DNA from: Desulfocapsa sp.
GTDB taxonomy: Bacteria > Desulfobacterota > Desulfobulbia > Desulfobulbales > Desulfocapsaceae
Reading direction: 5' to 3'
Assembly: GCA_029934815.1 (NCBI GenBank)
Contig: JAOZLM010000026.1
Span: forward strand, 1 to 14,720
DNA: 14,720 nucleotides
Shown: one piece after another, positions 8,947 through 14,720 of the stretch
Position numbering within the stretch: position 1 is the first letter of the stretch
How the letters are laid out: every line of letters starts with the position of its first letter
Position numbers and translations under genes: made by a program
Notes under the pieces: model-generated
Told to the model about the DNA's origin: nothing
Database searches by the model: none
What the model saw: the letters and a program-made list of their open reading frames with translations, nothing else

Positions 8947-9525
8947 ATGACAGGTAAAGCAGCTGTATTTCTTGATCGTGATGGAACTATCAACGAACAG
9001 ATGGGCTATATTAATCATATCTGCCGGTTTCAGCTCCTTCCAGGTGTAGGTGAAGCCATAAAAAGGCTGAATGATGCAGACATTCCAGTGGTTGTTGTAT
9101 CAAATCAATCAGGCCTTGCCCGGGGTTATTTTCCTGAAGAATTGTTAGACAAAGTACATGAGAAAATGCATAATCTACTAGCTGAGAAAAATGCAAAAGT
9201 TGATGCAATTTATTATTGTCCTCACCATCCGGAAGCAAAAGAAAAACGTTTTCGTGAAGAATGTAATTGTCGTAAACCAAAACCTGGCCTTGTGCTACAG
9301 GCTGCTGAAGAATTACAGCTTGATCCGAAAAAATCTTTTGTGGTCGGTGACAGGTGGTCTGATATAAAAACTGCAGCCAATTGCGGAGCAAAATCAATTC
9401 TGGTCAGGACGGGATATGGCAGGGGAGATGAACAGTACATCGGACCCGATCAGGAAATCCAGCCCCATAAAAAATGTGACGATCTGGAAGCTGCTGTTGA
9501 GTGGATTTTACAAGAACTTAAATGA
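8947..9525 (+). CDS. gmhB: D-glycero-beta-D-manno-heptose 1,7-bisphosphate 7-phosphatase
   Basis: HAD-superfamily phosphatase that removes the 7-phosphate from heptose 1,7-bisphosphate on the route to ADP-heptose, the donor used by the upstream waaF product. The 192-residue protein has the HAD motif FLDRDGTIN with Asp10 and Asp12, motif II VVSNQSGLARG (about 50-60), the family's zinc-site cysteines and histidine (CPHH at 91-94 and CNC at 106-108), KPKPG, and motif IV GDRWSDI (134-140). These zinc and substrate-loop features distinguish GmhB from the histidinol phosphatase HisB-N. The short 5-base gap after waaF indicates an operon. The ribosome site is weak, so translation may be coupled to waaF. 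Confidence 0.93.
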   Translation: MTGKAAVFLDRDGTINEQMGYINHICRFQLLPGVGEAIKRLNDADIPVVVVSNQSGLARGYFPEELLDKVHEKMHNLLAEKNAKVDAIYYCPHHPEAKEKRFREECNCRKPKPGLVLQAAEELQLDPKKSFVVGDRWSDIKTAANCGAKSILVRTGYGRGDEQYIGPDQEIQPHKKCDDLEAAVEWILQELK

Positions 9526-9588
9526 GATGAAGAATTTTTACAGCTCCATCTGAAAATCAGTTTTTTACAAAACCATTAGATTAGATAA

Positions 9589-10434
9589 ATGCCACAATCA
9601 ACATCCATTTATTTAAAAGACAATTTTCCTGAAGTACAGGAATTCAGCCACTTTAAAACGCATTCTGCCAAAAATTTTATCCCCAGATTTGAAGATAAAG
9701 CCTGGACTTCAATCCTCTATATTGAACGAGGTAATTTTCAGATTCGTTATGAAACCGGAGAATTACTAAAAGCAAAAGGAGGTAAGTTTTATTTTCATCC
9801 TCCATTTTCATTGAAATATCAGACTGAAGACAGAACTATTACCCCATATTCGATGTATCATCTCGCAGTTGATCTATCACTTGCAGAATCATCACTTTTT
9901 TCATCCCATAGCAACAATCACCAGGTCATCCCGCAATTTCCCATAGCACCGTTTGTGCGAAACGCCTCACCTTTTATGGTGGCATCCTTTAAGATTATTT
10001 TTCAGGAATCTGTTGAACAGCGGCCAGGTTATTTGTTTCAGATAGAAAACTCTATTCGACAAATTTTGATTTCTGCTGCACGCAGTGGAGGAGAACTGGA
10101 AAAACAGTCACCGGAAAAAGTTCACTACATAGCCAAAGTGGATCGTTTTCTGGAGAGTAATATTCAATTTATGGGGCCTGTTGAGCAACTATTTGATTTA
10201 CTAGGAGTAAGCAGAAGTGGTGGATATGATCTTTTTCACAAAGTTTTTGGGATAAGTCCAAAAGAATATATACTTCGCAGAAAAGTAGTGATGGCTAAAA
10301 AAATGTTACTTGAGAATAGAGAAATAAGCACAATTGCCTATGAATTAGGCTTTTCTTCCAGTCAAAACTTTGCAACTACCTTTAAAAAATTAACCTGCCT
10401 GACACCATCAGCTTACAAAAAGAAAAATTTGTAA
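9589..10434 (+). CDS. AraC-family transcriptional regulator
   Basis: Cytoplasmic DNA-binding regulator of 281 residues. The N-terminal part (about 1-110) is a cupin-like sensor region with the pattern SILYIERGNFQIRYE...GGKFYFHPPF. The C-terminal ~100 residues form the paired helix-turn-helix, including QLFDLLGVSRSGGYDLFHK and the family signature ISTIAYELGFSSSQNFATTF followed by TPSAYKKK. The effector and target genes cannot be read from the sequence. The gene lies 63 bases after gmhB on the same strand, and no strong ribosome site precedes the ATG. It ends 35 bases from a convergent gene. It could be the distal gene of the ycaO operon or a separate unit. Confidence 0.88.
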   Translation: MPQSTSIYLKDNFPEVQEFSHFKTHSAKNFIPRFEDKAWTSILYIERGNFQIRYETGELLKAKGGKFYFHPPFSLKYQTEDRTITPYSMYHLAVDLSLAESSLFSSHSNNHQVIPQFPIAPFVRNASPFMVASFKIIFQESVEQRPGYLFQIENSIRQILISAARSGGELEKQSPEKVHYIAKVDRFLESNIQFMGPVEQLFDLLGVSRSGGYDLFHKVFGISPKEYILRRKVVMAKKMLLENREISTIAYELGFSSSQNFATTFKKLTCLTPSAYKKKNL

Positions 10435-10469
10435 ATTTTTGGTATTGCAAAGCATAATACTCCTGAGAG

Positions 10470-11108
10470 TTACAAAGCAGTCTTTAGTGTTTCTAATAAA
10501 TTTGTTCCACTTTTTGTTTTAAAAGAAGGACTGTCTGGTAGTTGTTGCCCGGTTTTTATCTCACAGAGCAGGCAGGCATCAGAAAAGATATCAGCGGATG
10601 CTTTTTCTTCGTCAGTTGTAGTTGGCGCGTAAGAGAGAAGTTTATCCACAGAGGAGAGCAGGTTTTCATCTGGTGCTAAACCTTTCAGGATATCACCACT
10701 CGCTTCACAGTCGAGTAGAAGACTTGCAGCAAGTATTGCGGCTGTATATCCACCCTGTCCCTGTTCGCATAATTCTTCGGCAAATTCGGTACGTATGGTG
10801 GCTTTTTTATAGATATCCTCTTTGCCAACCAGATGTTTACGTACGGCAATATTGAGTTTATCTTTGAATAGGTTTTTCTGCTTGGCAACTAGTTCAGGAG
10901 GCATGGAACCAAGACATTGTTCGGCATGTGAGCAATATGCAGCACATCCAAAATCAATACGGGGGTTCAGTACTTTGTTTCCGCACTGTTTACAGGTTCG
11001 CTGACTATCGTCTTTAAAAAATTCAAGAATGTTATCACAGTGAGGGCAGGTGATCTCAAAAACAGCTTCACCATCCCAGTATCTGTTGTCCTGGCCAGGG
11101 CATTGCAT
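10470..11108 (-). CDS. Zinc-ribbon protein with degenerate HD-like C-terminal domain
   Basis: The 212-residue protein begins with a zinc ribbon (C21/C24 and C39/C42 in CPHC...CKQC) followed by a second cysteine group, C55, C59 and C65 (DFGCAAYCSHAEQCLG), which could bind another metal or Fe-S centre. The rest resembles a helical HD-phosphohydrolase fold. Where I expect the diagnostic HD pair after a GY-AAILAAS helix (about 120-133), the sequence reads SLLLDCE, so the His is missing and phosphohydrolase activity is doubtful. An Asp in FSDACLL (about 177) may correspond to the last HD residue. CAGGAG lies 6 bases before the ATG. The sulfite reductase stop is 12 bases upstream, indicating a two-gene operon. 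An electron-transfer or sensory partner of that enzyme is a guess. Confidence 0.72.
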   Translation of the reverse strand: MQCPGQDNRYWDGEAVFEITCPHCDNILEFFKDDSQRTCKQCGNKVLNPRIDFGCAAYCSHAEQCLGSMPPELVAKQKNLFKDKLNIAVRKHLVGKEDIYKKATIRTEFAEELCEQGQGGYTAAILAASLLLDCEASGDILKGLAPDENLLSSVDKLLSYAPTTTDEEKASADIFSDACLLCEIKTGQQLPDSPSFKTKSGTNLLETLKTAL

Positions 11109-11120
11109 AATTTACTCCTG

Positions 11121-11756
11121 TTATTCAAGTAGCAGCTTCTTTAAATCCTCTATTCCAAAACGTTCCATAAAACGTGCAGTACGCGATGTTGGTCTTGCCT
11201 CGTTCTGATAGATAGTAAGACATTTTTTTACAAGTTCAACCACTTCGTCGTCGCTGAGTCGTTTTGCAACCACGTCTCCAATTCTGGGTCGTCCTCCGCC
11301 ATTTCCACCAAAAGCAACAGTCCAGCCGGATTTTGAAGCAAAAATACCAACATCACGCAAATATGGTTCAGTACAACACATCCTGCAGGCGGATATCGCA
11401 ATTTTTACTTTAGCTGTGAAAGGCTCAGCAAAACTTAAATTCTCAAGTTTTTTACTAAGGGAAAATGAATCAGCCATTCCATATCTGCACCAGTCTTTTC
11501 CTGGGCAAGCCTGAACATAAGTGACACCGTTGGGAACAGTATCTCTTATAAATGGCTTTAATTCCTTATGCATGGCCTTCATATCTTCCTGTTCCATACC
11601 AAGAAGAGCGAGACGCTGGGCTCCTGTTATTTTTGTTGCCGGCACATCATATTTATTAATAACTTCAAGTATTGCAGCCAGATCCTTCGGAGAAAACATC
11701 CCCATATTAAGGCCTGGAATTACTGTGAAATTCTTATTTGATGTTTCGTCACTCAT
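11121..11756 (-). CDS. Small siroheme/[4Fe-4S] sulfite (nitrite) reductase-family protein, aSir type
   Basis: Compact single-domain member of the nitrite/sulfite reductase 4Fe-4S family, about 211 residues from the ATG at 11756, like the low-molecular-weight assimilatory-type sulfite reductase of Desulfovibrio. It probably reduces sulfite (or nitrite) at a coupled siroheme/[4Fe-4S] centre. The cluster motifs are CPGKDWC (C84-x5-C90) and CRMCC (C124-x3-C128). FGGNGGGRPRIGDVVA at about 149-164 is characteristic of the family. The second motif departs from the common GCPNxC form. An in-frame TTG at 11813 would add 19 unconserved-looking residues encoded across a terminator hairpin, so I reject it. 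No clear ribosome site precedes the ATG. It lies downstream of hcp on the same strand and 12 bases before the zinc-ribbon gene. Confidence 0.85.
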   Translation of the reverse strand: MSDETSNKNFTVIPGLNMGMFSPKDLAAILEVINKYDVPATKITGAQRLALLGMEQEDMKAMHKELKPFIRDTVPNGVTYVQACPGKDWCRYGMADSFSLSKKLENLSFAEPFTAKVKIAISACRMCCTEPYLRDVGIFASKSGWTVAFGGNGGGRPRIGDVVAKRLSDDEVVELVKKCLTIYQNEARPTSRTARFMERFGIEDLKKLLLE

Positions 11757-11771
11757 ATCATAATCGAAAGC

Positions 11772-11811
11772 AAAAAAAAGCAGAGTACGAGGAGCTCTCA
11801 ACGTACCCTGC
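11772..11811 (-). terminator. Strong intrinsic terminator between hcp and the sulfite reductase gene
   Basis: Read on the minus strand, GCAGGGTACG (11811-11802) pairs with CGTACTCTGC (11789-11780), ten pairs with one G-U wobble around a 12-base loop, followed directly by eight T residues (11779-11772). It ends transcription coming from hcp. The T-run stops only 15 bases before the sulfite reductase ATG at 11756. Confidence 0.85.
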
Positions 11812-11847
11812 AAGGAGGAGACTACAATTTGGCTATTAGCTTTGTGT

Positions 11848-11881
11848 CTTCCAGGCTATCGGGAAGAGGATAGACTGGAAG
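11848..11881 (-). repeat. Long inverted repeat in the hcp 3' flank
   Basis: CTTCCAG (11848-11854) and CTGGAAG (11875-11881) pair, and inside them CTATC (11856-11860) pairs with GATAG (11869-11873). Together they form a 12-pair hairpin with one mismatch and an 8-base loop. No T-run follows on either strand, so it is not a standard terminator. It could stabilise the hcp mRNA end or be part of a leader for the next gene. Confidence 0.6.
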
Positions 11882-11910
11882 ATATATTTGCAGCTGCAAG
11901 CCGGTACTAC

Positions 11911-13542
11911 TTAGCCAAGGATTGTTTTAATATCATCCGCGGCGGTTTCGCCAATTGGCATAACGTTGAAGTTTTCAACGAGTACATTCAGAACGTTTGG
12001 TGTAACGAATGCTGGAAGACTGGGTCCAAGACGGATATTTTTAATTCCCAAGGAGAACAGGGAAAGAAGAATAACGACTGCCTTCTGCTCGTACCATGAA
12101 AGGACAAAGGAGAGAGGAAGATCATTTACACCGCACTCAAATGCTCCGGCAAGGGCAACAGCAATCTGGATTGCAGAGTATGCATCGTTGCACTGTCCAA
12201 CATCGAGAAGACGAGGAATACCACCGATATCTCCAAGGTCCTTGTCAAAGAAACGGAATTTTCCGCAGGCAAGGGTAAGGATAAGACAATCGGATGGAAT
12301 CTGTTCAGCCATCTCGGTGAAGTAGTTACGACCAGGCTTAGCACCATCACAACCACCAACAAGGAAGAAATGACGGATATCTTTGTTCTTAACGCCTTCG
12401 ATTATTTTATCAGCAACACCAAGAACAGCATTGCGTGCAAAACCGACCATTACGGAACCGTTATCAACTTCATCAGTGAAACCTTCCATGGAGAGAGCTT
12501 TCTCGATTGCAGGACCGAAATCCTTATCGTCTCCAATGTGTGCAACATCAGGCCAGCCAACAAGTCCGGTGGTGAAAACAGCATCTTTATAAGAATCTTT
12601 TGGTTTCTGGATACAGTTGGTGGTGAAAATGATAGCACCTGGGAATTCTGGCATCTCTTTTTGCTGATTCTGCCATGCTGTTCCAAAGTGTCCATAAAAG
12701 TGACTGTGCTTCTTCAGCTCTGGATAACCATGACATGGCATCATTTCACCATGTGTGTATACAGTGATACCTTTTCCAGCAGTCTGGGTAAGGATCATGT
12801 CGAGATCTTTAAGATCATGACCGGTTACAAGGATACATTTTCCAGGGATATGTCCAAGTGGAACTGAAGTTGGTACTGGGTGTCCGTAAGTTCCGGTGTT
12901 ACCGGCATCAAGGAGTTCCATGGCACGAATGTTTACTTCACCGGTTTTGAGGCAAAGTGCAACAAGGTCATTGAGTTCCATCTCGGTGGTAATTGCTGCC
13001 ATTGCATGATGGATAAATGCATATACTTCAGGGTCTTCCTGACCAAGAATGAATGCGTGATCTACGTATGCGGCAAGTCCGCGCATACCGTACATGACAA
13101 TTTGTTTGAGAGACTGAAGGTCTTCATTAGCATCAAGGGTGGTGATGTAATTTAGAGCCATGCCCTGCTCTTCAAGTGCTGTTAAGGAATCAGCAGGTGT
13201 AAAAGTAAGCGCGGCTGCGGTGGACTCAATCTTACCACCAGCTGCTTCAACTTTAGTTTTTAATTCATCACGAAGAGTTACTGCTTTACGAATCCAGGTC
13301 TCAAAACGTTTAGGATCAAAATCAACGTTGGTAAGACATGAAAAAATTGCTTGTGCTGTGAAACGATCAACGGCATTATCGATAACACCTACGGCACGAC
13401 CAGCTTCAGCAACAATACTGAGACCCTGGATGGCGTGGGTGAGGAGATCTTCAAGTCCGGCTACTTCTTCGTTTTTACCACACACACCAATTTTGGTACA
13501 TGCAACACCTTTAGCTGTTTGTTCACACTGATTACAAAACAT
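11911..13542 (-). CDS. hcp: Hybrid-cluster protein (hydroxylamine reductase / NO-stress protein)
   Basis: Cytoplasmic Fe-S enzyme of nitrosative-stress defence, described as a hydroxylamine and NO reductase. The ATG at 13542 is preferred to an in-frame TTG two codons upstream because GGAGG (13550-13554) sits 7 bases before the ATG but only 1 base before the TTG. This gives 543 residues, the usual class I/II length. The N-terminal cysteines C3, C6, C15 and C21 (MFCNQCEQTAKGVACTKIGVCG) have the short spacing of the Desulfovibrio/anaerobe type. All eight expected hybrid-cluster ligands are visible: H242, E266, C310, C398, C426, C451, E485 and K487. An FNR/HcpR-like site and promoters lie upstream, and a terminator lies about 100 bases after the stop. 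No hcr reductase gene is adjacent, as is common for this class. Confidence 0.97.
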   Translation of the reverse strand: MFCNQCEQTAKGVACTKIGVCGKNEEVAGLEDLLTHAIQGLSIVAEAGRAVGVIDNAVDRFTAQAIFSCLTNVDFDPKRFETWIRKAVTLRDELKTKVEAAGGKIESTAAALTFTPADSLTALEEQGMALNYITTLDANEDLQSLKQIVMYGMRGLAAYVDHAFILGQEDPEVYAFIHHAMAAITTEMELNDLVALCLKTGEVNIRAMELLDAGNTGTYGHPVPTSVPLGHIPGKCILVTGHDLKDLDMILTQTAGKGITVYTHGEMMPCHGYPELKKHSHFYGHFGTAWQNQQKEMPEFPGAIIFTTNCIQKPKDSYKDAVFTTGLVGWPDVAHIGDDKDFGPAIEKALSMEGFTDEVDNGSVMVGFARNAVLGVADKIIEGVKNKDIRHFFLVGGCDGAKPGRNYFTEMAEQIPSDCLILTLACGKFRFFDKDLGDIGGIPRLLDVGQCNDAYSAIQIAVALAGAFECGVNDLPLSFVLSWYEQKAVVILLSLFSLGIKNIRLGPSLPAFVTPNVLNVLVENFNVMPIGETAADDIKTILG

Positions 13543-13585
13543 GGGCAATCCTCCAAATATTTATTGTTTTAAAAAACTTTCTGTA

Positions 13586-13614
13586 AGTATGGGGCTGAAA
13601 ACAATGATTGTCAA
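13586..13614 (-). promoter_or_regulatory. Second, proximal sigma70-like promoter of hcp
   Basis: On the minus strand a perfect -35, TTGACA (13614-13609), is followed after 17 bases by CATACT (13591-13586, 4/6). Transcription would start near 13579, giving a leader of about 37 bases. The -35 lies inside a 7-base inverted repeat, AATGATT...AATCATT (13603-13626), which could be an operator. Confidence 0.45.
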
Positions 13615-13648
13615 ATGCAAATCATTATTTTCTGCCAATCATGTACCC

Positions 13649-13689
13649 ACTATACTATTTTAATGAAAAGGAACATTGACGTAAATCAA
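13649..13689 (-). promoter_or_regulatory. FNR/HcpR-like activator site and class II promoter of hcp
   Basis: The near-palindrome TTGACGTAAATCAA (plus strand 13676-13689) differs by one base from the FNR consensus TTGATNNNNATCAA and by one from the TTGACNNNNGTCAA pattern reported for HcpR. On the minus strand a TATAGT -10 box lies at 13654-13649, predicting a start near 13642. The palindrome centre is then about 41 bases upstream of that start, the classic position for a CRP/FNR-type activator replacing the -35 element. Confidence 0.65.
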
Positions 13690-13723
13690 GGGAATTGGTT
13701 TTTTGTATCTTTTTTTGAATGTT

Positions 13724-14533
13724 TCAATAGGAAGAGTTCTGCTTGGACACAATTGCTAGCAATAATCGATCTTTAGCTTTGTCGAATGGGCGATTGGAGT
13801 AATCGCCAAAGAGTGCTGTGACTTTAAAATGTGAAAATTTTATCAGACTGATCCATTTTTCAAAGGAAAAACCGGCCAGTTGAAATATATGGTGTAGATC
13901 TTCTTTTTTTGAATCTGGATCGCTAGGTCTTACACGATAGCGTTCTTCAAGTGAAAATATATCTGTGTCAGATGTAAATGACCGTATACTTTCTTTAATG
14001 AGTTTTCCTGTGTTGTCAGGAAGAGAAAACATCTGGAACTGAAAGAGCTTTTCGGTTTGTTTTAGCAGGCTACGCTCTGGAAGATACACCTGAAAGAGAA
14101 GGCTGCCTGTTGAGGTAAGGAGACTGTTCGCCTGCTGGAGACATTGAAGAATTGCAGATTCGGTTCTTAAGAGATTTAACGTGTTGTAGGGAATAATAAT
14201 GTGATCAAATTGTGTGGTGAAGGCCATTTGGCACATATCCATACATATATAGTCGGTTCCATTCGTGTCATGGCTGGTTGCCAGTTGTAGCATTTCGTGA
14301 GACAGGTCAAGGCCTGTAACATTGCGGCATGTTTTAGACAGTTCTCTGCTGATACGTCCAGTACCACAGCCAAGTTCCAGGACTTTTGAATATTCTGCAC
14401 TATTGTTTAGATAAAAACAGATATCACTTGTGTGCTTATCCATCTCAAGTGAATAAAACTCAGCGTAGCGGGAAGGACTAAGGGGGAGAAATACTTCTTC
14501 AGGTTCTTTATGTTGGGTATGGGGAGTGTGCAT
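13724..14533 (-). CDS. Class I SAM-dependent methyltransferase
   Basis: Predicted cytoplasmic methyltransferase of 269 residues. The Rossmann motif I VLELGCGTG is at 51-59, the acidic loop GLDLS at 74-78, a motif II Asp in CMDMCQM near 99, and motif III-like FDHIIIPYNTLNLL at 109-122. The C-terminal half (about 150-269) is family-specific and I do not recognise the substrate. The ATG at 14533 is preceded by AGGAG with only 2 bases of spacing, which is tight, but no better start is visible in frame. It follows a PEP-CTERM protein gene on the same strand after about 50 bases containing a GC-rich hairpin, and precedes hcp by some 180 bases that hold the hcp promoters. Confidence 0.85.
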   Translation of the reverse strand: MHTPHTQHKEPEEVFLPLSPSRYAEFYSLEMDKHTSDICFYLNNSAEYSKVLELGCGTGRISRELSKTCRNVTGLDLSHEMLQLATSHDTNGTDYICMDMCQMAFTTQFDHIIIPYNTLNLLRTESAILQCLQQANSLLTSTGSLLFQVYLPERSLLKQTEKLFQFQMFSLPDNTGKLIKESIRSFTSDTDIFSLEERYRVRPSDPDSKKEDLHHIFQLAGFSFEKWISLIKFSHFKVTALFGDYSNRPFDKAKDRLLLAIVSKQNSSY

Positions 14534-14545
14534 CGCTCCTATTTA

Positions 14546-14565
14546 CCCGGCGTTTGAGTGCCGGG
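14546..14565 (-). repeat. GC-rich hairpin between the PEP-CTERM gene and the methyltransferase
   Basis: CCCGGC (14546-14551) and GCCGGG (14560-14565) form a perfect 6-pair stem around an 8-base loop. On the minus strand it is followed by TAAATAGGAG rather than a T-run, so it is at best a weak terminator. It ends 5 bases before the methyltransferase ribosome site and could be an RNA-processing or translation-control element. Confidence 0.5.
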
Positions 14566-14582
14566 CAAGAAGCAATTGTATT

Positions 14583-14720
14583 TTAAGCGTTTTTTCTTTT
14601 TTTGCGTACAGCAGTGGCTATTCCGGCAAGGCCTGTTCCAAAAAGGAACATTATCGCAGGTTCCGGTACAGGTGCGTCACTTCCGCAGGTGGCAGCCAGA
14701 AAAGCAAGGCTGAACAGTAT
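14583..14720 (-). CDS. PEP-CTERM (exosortase-target) protein, C-terminal part
   Basis: The last 45 residues of a minus-strand frame ending at the TAA at 14583-14585 form a textbook exosortase sorting signal: VPEPA, a hydrophobic segment MFLFGTGLAGIATAV and a basic tail RKKRKNA. Such proteins are recognised at the membrane by exosortase and exported to the surface, often with exopolysaccharide. Upstream of the PEP motif the visible residues are ILFSLAFLAATCGSDAP, which look like the hydrophobic core and end of a signal peptide, so the entire mature protein may be only a few residues long. The start codon lies outside the window. LAATC resembles a lipobox except for Thr at -1. No exosortase gene is in the window. 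Confidence 0.75.
   Translation of the reverse strand: MLFSLAFLAATCGSDAPVPEPAIMFLFGTGLAGIATAVRKKRKNA

Noticed and set aside
9550..9566. Small hairpin CTGA-AAA-TCAG followed by six T residues after gmhB
   Set aside because: A 4-pair stem is too weak to call a terminator with confidence, though it may reduce read-through into the AraC-family gene.
10435..10469. Possible bidirectional terminator between the convergent AraC-family and zinc-ribbon genes
   Set aside because: Only an imperfect GTATT/AATAC pairing with a bulge is visible and no proper T-run follows on either strand.
11757..11813. N-terminal extension of the sulfite reductase from a TTG at 11813
   Set aside because: It would be encoded across the terminator stem and T-run and adds 19 residues with no family resemblance. 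The ATG at 11756 is a better start.
12370..12867. A 165-codon open frame on the plus strand, antisense to hcp
   Set aside because: It lies entirely within the firmly identified hcp gene, has no ribosome site or recognisable domain, and its composition looks like a frame shadow.
13715..13727. TTGAATGTTTCAA, a second FNR-like palindrome
   Set aside because: The half-site spacing is 3 rather than 4 bases and it overlaps the methyltransferase stop codon. It is followed by A rather than T residues on the minus strand, so it is not a terminator either.

Overview
This 14.7 kb window looks like the chromosome of a Gram-negative, anaerobic, sulfate- or sulfur-metabolising member of the Desulfobacterota, probably near Desulfobulbales. 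The reasons are a Desulfovibrio-type hybrid-cluster protein, a small aSir-type siroheme sulfite reductase, ADP-heptose LPS core genes, a PEP-CTERM (exosortase) sorting signal and moderately AT-rich DNA. The taxonomic placement is inference. Nothing in the window looks like an IS element, prophage, CRISPR array, tRNA or rRNA.

Left part (1-1820, minus strand): leuC followed by leuD, the two subunits of isopropylmalate isomerase for leucine synthesis. leuD runs off the left edge. A short divergent intergenic region (1821-2028) carries a sigma70-like promoter for the rightward genes.

Centre left (2029-5907, plus strand): an exported YejA-like peptide-binding protein without any permease gene, then (1 base between stop and start) a cytoplasmic REC-PAS-HisKA_3 hybrid kinase, then (ATGA overlap) tsaE for tRNA t6A modification. 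The three appear to form one transcription unit.

Centre (6026-10434, plus strand): behind its own good promoter lies a YcaO protein with a C-terminal TPR domain, tightly followed by waaF (heptosyltransferase II) and gmhB (heptose bisphosphate phosphatase), then an AraC-family regulator. The waaF/gmhB pair builds the LPS inner core. The tight linkage to a YcaO ATP-dependent modification enzyme is unexplained.

Right part (10470-13542, minus strand): hcp, an aSir-type sulfite reductase and a zinc-ribbon protein with an apparently degenerate HD domain form a nitrosative-stress/sulfite-redox cluster. hcp has an FNR/HcpR-like palindrome placed at about -41 from a TATAGT -10 box, plus a second overlapping TTGACA promoter. 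A strong intrinsic terminator lies only 15 bases before the ATG of the sulfite reductase gene, which suggests separate or attenuated expression.

Far right (13724-14720, minus strand): a SAM-dependent methyltransferase and the C-terminal end of a probably very small PEP-CTERM protein, in which a signal-peptide-like segment almost directly abuts the sorting signal.
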